A stretch of DNA of 64,000 nucleotides, from assembly GCF_900103635.1 (NCBI RefSeq), contig NZ_FMXK01000012.1:62001-126000 (forward strand), given 5' to 3'. Made by a program: the position numbers and the translations under genes. Below, in pieces: positions 60,898 to 64,000 of this stretch. The notes under the pieces were generated by a model that saw only the letters and a program-made list of their open reading frames with translations, was not told the origin of the DNA and did no database searches. Numbering within the stretch: the stretch's first letter is position 1; each line of letters starts with the position of its first letter. The DNA comes from Butyrivibrio sp. INlla18. GTDB lineage: Bacteria > Bacillota > Clostridia > Lachnospirales > Lachnospiraceae.

Positions 60898-61866
60898 TTA
60901 TCTATCAGCCACGCAAACAACCTGTTCTTTTTCACTGTCAAAAACTATCAATTTATTTCCGCACCAAGAAAACTTACTATCTCCTGAAATATTTAATTGT
61001 GCTACAGCTTCTTTTTTCTTAGTATTACTTTCTGTTCTAATGATTTCAGTTCCATTGAACGTATATAGCCATCCATCACAGTATCCAATTATTCTGCTAC
61101 TACCAGTTGAGTTTTTGTAGATAATATCTGCTGTTTCGCTCTTTGGATCAAAAACAAATAGTTTTTCTTCCTTAATTTGGGATGTAAGGCAATTCTGCAA
61201 AGGAACAATTCCTAAAGGTCCATGGCCAGTTCCATAAACTGCAGTAATAACTCCATATATTTTTCCATCTAAATATATAAGGCTATTATCATATATTCCG
61301 GACTCGGAATAAGCCTTATCATCTAGCCCTTCTATCGGTAAATAGTTCTGTCCTCCATCAACACTATAGTAATAGGTTGATTCCCCAATAGTTTTCTTAA
61401 AAAGTACCTTTTTCCCTGCATCCACCGTTACAGAAGCATATGTTGTCTTCGTATCCATAGCTAAGGAGTTTTCATCATAATCTATTTGAGCAATCTCTTT
61501 GGATGCAGTATTGTACTGATACTCCAAATCCACCTCTTCATGAAGATCTTTGTCCAAACGCCCTACCAGTATTCTTACAATCTCATCCTGCAAATCGTAA
61601 TAATATATTTCGTCTATGCTGGAATCCTCAACCTCAAAGATAACTTCTTCCTTTTGCTGTTCAATATCATACAAACATAAACTTCTATTTGGCTGTCCAT
61701 CTTTGCTTTTGGTATAACAATAATAGGTATCCGAATCGTTATTAGGTCCAAACTGTTCCAAATACACTACTACATCTTCACTGATTGCAGCTTTATTTGA
61801 TGATGAACATCCAATCAGTATCATAGATAAAAAAAATACCACTAAGCACTTTTTAACTGTATTCAT
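60898..61866 (-). CDS. Lipoprotein, possibly beta-propeller-like, function unknown
   Basis: A 322-residue lipoprotein (lipobox LIGC, Cys20) with a repetitive beta-strand-rich mature part (SLCLYDIEQQKEEVIFEV, LFVFDPKSETADIIYKN, and WLYTFNGTEIIR). The spacing of repeated strands suggests a propeller, as in DUF5050/TolB-like surface proteins. GGGAGGG precedes the ATG. It follows the peptidase-like gene by 24 bases. Outside the cell it could protect against, or cooperate with, the product upstream; this is inference. Confidence 0.7.
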   Translation of the reverse strand: MNTVKKCLVVFFLSMILIGCSSSNKAAISEDVVVYLEQFGPNNDSDTYYCYTKSKDGQPNRSLCLYDIEQQKEEVIFEVEDSSIDEIYYYDLQDEIVRILVGRLDKDLHEEVDLEYQYNTASKEIAQIDYDENSLAMDTKTTYASVTVDAGKKVLFKKTIGESTYYYSVDGGQNYLPIEGLDDKAYSESGIYDNSLIYLDGKIYGVITAVYGTGHGPLGIVPLQNCLTSQIKEEKLFVFDPKSETADIIYKNSTGSSRIIGYCDGWLYTFNGTEIIRTESNTKKKEAVAQLNISGDSKFSWCGNKLIVFDSEKEQVVCVADR

Positions 61867-61890
61867 AAATTCCCTCCCTGATTCACATTC

Positions 61891-63642
61891 TTATTTTGTT
61901 ACTCCAATAATCATTATGCTAGCAGAATTCTCATCATGTGAAATATCTGCTATTGCTTGACTCAGTGATGAATATGCATCTTTCCCCGTATTTATTCCAT
62001 TGCTTGACACATATTTTCCATTTTGTGTAACCAATCCAGTATTATGTATGACAAAATTGCCGCTAATGTCTTTGGTAATGCATACAGTATGAATCTGATC
62101 AGTTATATCATCTTCATTATTATAGGCAGTAACTACAATAGTATCGTATATATTCCCTATTGCATCTGCGTCATAATCTCTTGTAGATAATGTATACTCT
62201 GCAGTATAACCGTTATCAACAAAATAATCATATAATGCGACTGGTGATGTACCAATATTTCCATTAAAACATATTCCATCTTCTTCAAAATGCTTTATTA
62301 GTCCTGCCATCCCTGCAGTATCCAAACTGTCTCCCATACTGGTAAGTGCATTAGCAACAGCAATAATTTCACATCCAGAAAAAGCCATATTACTAAATTC
62401 TGTTCCATATGCCACTTTTTCCCATTCAGACTGATTTTCTATATATTGCCACTGATTATAAACATTAGTAAGTTCGCTCATATTATTAACATAATGGTTA
62501 TTTATTATTTCAGGACTAGTAATTGTTGCAAAAATATCTGAAGAAAGATCTATATTTCCAGGAAACGGTCCATCATATCTATATCCTCTTAAGTATTGAA
62601 AATAACCAACTAATTCTTCGTTAGAGATTCGCTGTGGGATGTACGCCTTTAATCCAACATGATGCGAATTCGATGTTTTTTCCTTTGCCAAAATAATCTC
62701 TTCTTCTGCCGCCATATCAGCCAATGACACATTACTTCTTAACACGACACTATCGATATGTTCATCTGTAACCCCCATCTCATGAAGTTCTGCTCTAAGA
62801 GCTCTCTGTAGAACTGTATTTTTCTTCTTACCTTTATAGTCTGGATATTTGTATGATCTCGTAAAATCAAACATATATCTTTGCTGTGCTATATCTCCAT
62901 AGCTGTCAGTTGCTGATGTGTTAAGTGCATTAACCCCCAGAACATAATTAACGAATGAATCATATAGTGTATCAAGTCTCTCTTTTTTGTCACAGTCATC
63001 CTGAATAGCTTCACATTCTGCTGAAACATCAATTTGTCCGACCTCAAGTGATGACAGATAACTTTCCACTGTATTCTTCAAGCTGGCTATATTTGTAAAC
63101 TGAAGTACTGCATCATCTGTGGTAGTACTTAACACTCCTCCACCATCTCCATAAAATGTAGTATCCAAGTAGAGTTCTGATGTCATCGGAGTCTTGGGAA
63201 TAGCATTTTCCATTCCTCCTAGTCCTCCGCTAAGAAGAGCGGCACCTGCACCAGCACAATAATCTCCCATATATTCGCTTTCGCCTTGAAGTATTTCGTA
63301 GAAATTCTCACATCTAAGTAAGAGACTATGAGCTCTAAACGACGTCAGATTCATAGTATTAAGAGCCACATCCGTTTTGGTCAGTAGCTCTGTAAAATCC
63401 TCATCCAGATATGCGCCACCTTGTTTTGCGATGGCATAACTTGCTTCTCCACTTGAAGCATCCTGAACCTTTTCAATATTAGCACCTATTTGATCTGCCC
63501 AATCAAGAAGAGTTCCTTTTAATGTTTCATATTCCTCGATTGTTAAATCCAGCACAGTCTTATCCAAATAAAGCTCAACTGTTGAATCCGCCATAGATAC
63601 TTCTTCGTTTCTACTTACTTCTACCTCAGAACTGTTCCCCAT
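61891..63642 (-). CDS. Protein with C-terminal papain/C39-like peptidase domain; candidate effector
   Basis: A 583-residue protein with no signal peptide. The first ~125 residues are helical and charged (VELYLDKTVLDLTIEEYET, LKGTLLDWADQIGANIEKV), a layout that recalls WXG100/LXG-type secreted N-domains, but I see no firm signature. A glycine-rich patch (GAGAALLSGGLGG) follows, then an unassigned middle. The last ~180 residues look like a C39-like/papain-fold peptidase with the order Cys424 (FSGCEIIAVANAL), His518 (QIHTVCITKD) and Asn534 (FVIHNTG). GGAGAG precedes the ATG. It follows a WG-repeat gene by 48 bases. Alternatives are a non-secreted peptidase or a surface-layer component. Confidence 0.6.
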   Translation of the reverse strand: MGNSSEVEVSRNEEVSMADSTVELYLDKTVLDLTIEEYETLKGTLLDWADQIGANIEKVQDASSGEASYAIAKQGGAYLDEDFTELLTKTDVALNTMNLTSFRAHSLLLRCENFYEILQGESEYMGDYCAGAGAALLSGGLGGMENAIPKTPMTSELYLDTTFYGDGGGVLSTTTDDAVLQFTNIASLKNTVESYLSSLEVGQIDVSAECEAIQDDCDKKERLDTLYDSFVNYVLGVNALNTSATDSYGDIAQQRYMFDFTRSYKYPDYKGKKKNTVLQRALRAELHEMGVTDEHIDSVVLRSNVSLADMAAEEEIILAKEKTSNSHHVGLKAYIPQRISNEELVGYFQYLRGYRYDGPFPGNIDLSSDIFATITSPEIINNHYVNNMSELTNVYNQWQYIENQSEWEKVAYGTEFSNMAFSGCEIIAVANALTSMGDSLDTAGMAGLIKHFEEDGICFNGNIGTSPVALYDYFVDNGYTAEYTLSTRDYDADAIGNIYDTIVVTAYNNEDDITDQIHTVCITKDISGNFVIHNTGLVTQNGKYVSSNGINTGKDAYSSLSQAIADISHDENSASIMIIGVTK

Positions 63643-63690
63643 TTTCTTCTCTCCATTTTTAGCGTTTATCGATAGTATACTTGAAGTCCA

Positions 63691-64000
63691 TCACTTTTTT
63701 ATTTGCTGATCCTCATTTAGCCATACATACGCATATCCATTTCTGAACGTGTATGCTTCATCAAACTGTGGCTCAAGGAACCAGGTATTATCTGTTCGAA
63801 TGTAGCCCCATAAATCACCAACTTTCACAGGAGCAATTCCATCATCTGTAAATCCGATCAAATCGTCATATTGACATGGAATAGCCAAATTTCCATTCTC
63901 GTCAATAAATCCATATTTTCCATTCTCATCTTCTACATCAGCATAGCCTCCAGAAAAGCTTCCTTCCCTTTTATCTAGCTTGATAGCAAATTTACCAGCT
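63691..64000 (-). CDS. WG-repeat protein, partial (5' end beyond the window)
   Basis: The last ~103 residues of a minus-strand gene that runs off the right edge. Two WG-type repeats are visible: GYADVEDENGKYGFIDENG, then LAIPCQYDDLIGF, and VKVGDLWGYIRTDN, then FLEPQFDEAYTF. This matches WG (KWG Leptospira) repeats, which form beta-structures in surface and secreted proteins. The reading frame is open throughout. It leads the unit with the peptidase-like, lipoprotein and membrane genes. The C-terminus is NEDQQIKK. Confidence 0.8.
   Translation of the reverse strand, partial: AGKFAIKLDKREGSFSGGYADVEDENGKYGFIDENGNLAIPCQYDDLIGFTDDGIAPVKVGDLWGYIRTDNTWFLEPQFDEAYTFRNGYAYVWLNEDQQIKK

Noticed and set aside
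62787-62814. A possible third copy of the glycolytic RNA hairpin
   Set aside because: It shares only GTTCTGCTCT and a GAAC end, lies within coding sequence, and lacks the linker and internal loop.

Overview
The window looks like chromosome of a low-GC anaerobic Firmicute, most likely a Lachnospiraceae member of the Butyrivibrio/Pseudobutyrivibrio kind. The reasons are a six-cysteine SCIFF peptide gene (a Clostridia hallmark), an ispH-rpsA arrangement typical of Clostridia, many membrane-bound c-di-GMP proteins, CobW-type metallochaperones, and plant-polysaccharide genes (GH35 and GH2 enzymes and a large carbohydrate-binding protein). The genus is an inference. No rRNA, tRNA, insertion sequence, prophage or CRISPR array was seen.

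Layout. 1-3.2 kb (minus): SCIFF precursor with its own promoter, then the hisS-rhaM-corC operon. 3.2-7.5 kb: two tandem 650-residue membrane c-di-GMP proteins, one with an intact EAL domain and one with a ruined EAL domain, plus a small hypothetical gene. 7.5-14.8 kb: sugar operon malE-malF-malG-lacI-GH35 galactosidase, with a strong promoter and several LacI-type operators. 14.7-19.8 kb: dprA, the comM-like ATPase gene, pilT and a degenerate HD-GYP gene. 19.9-24 kb: yfbR, hemW, lepA and the divergent rpsT. 24-29.3 kb: a PF06541 membrane protein with 11-residue repeats, two CobW GTPases (one with a 41-histidine segment), and a membrane coiled-coil protein. 29.4-31.2 kb: Gx transporter, NusG-II protein and cheR. 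31.3-36.9 kb: a long operon tetR-rpiR-FAD oxidoreductase-cmk-ispH-rpsA. 36.9-41 kb: mgtC, a divergent EAL/PAS/GGDEF protein and a YgjP-like metallopeptidase. 41-50.5 kb: SNF2 helicase, aroK, a 980-residue carbohydrate-binding protein and a GH2 galactosidase. 50.7-54 kb: gap-pgk-tpiA. 54.2-59.7 kb (plus): PHP phosphatase, a degenerate GGDEF protein, a transglutaminase-like lipoprotein and a pilC/pseudopilin cluster. 59.8-60.2 kb: a single CheY. 60.2-64 kb (minus): a WG-repeat protein cut by the window edge, a protein ending in a papain/C39-like peptidase domain, a lipoprotein and a small membrane protein.

Themes. Two loci probably feed plant-sugar breakdown: GH35 with its ABC importer, and GH2 with the binding protein. 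Five c-di-GMP-type proteins, several with broken active sites, lie near type IV pilus-type genes (pilT at 17.6 kb, pilC and pseudopilins at 56.8-59.6 kb) and solitary chemotaxis genes, which suggests c-di-GMP-linked surface behaviour.

The least explained structure is a 72-73 base two-hairpin element. It occurs right after the stop codons of both gap and pgk. The two copies differ mostly by compensatory changes inside the stems, so it is probably a functional RNA.
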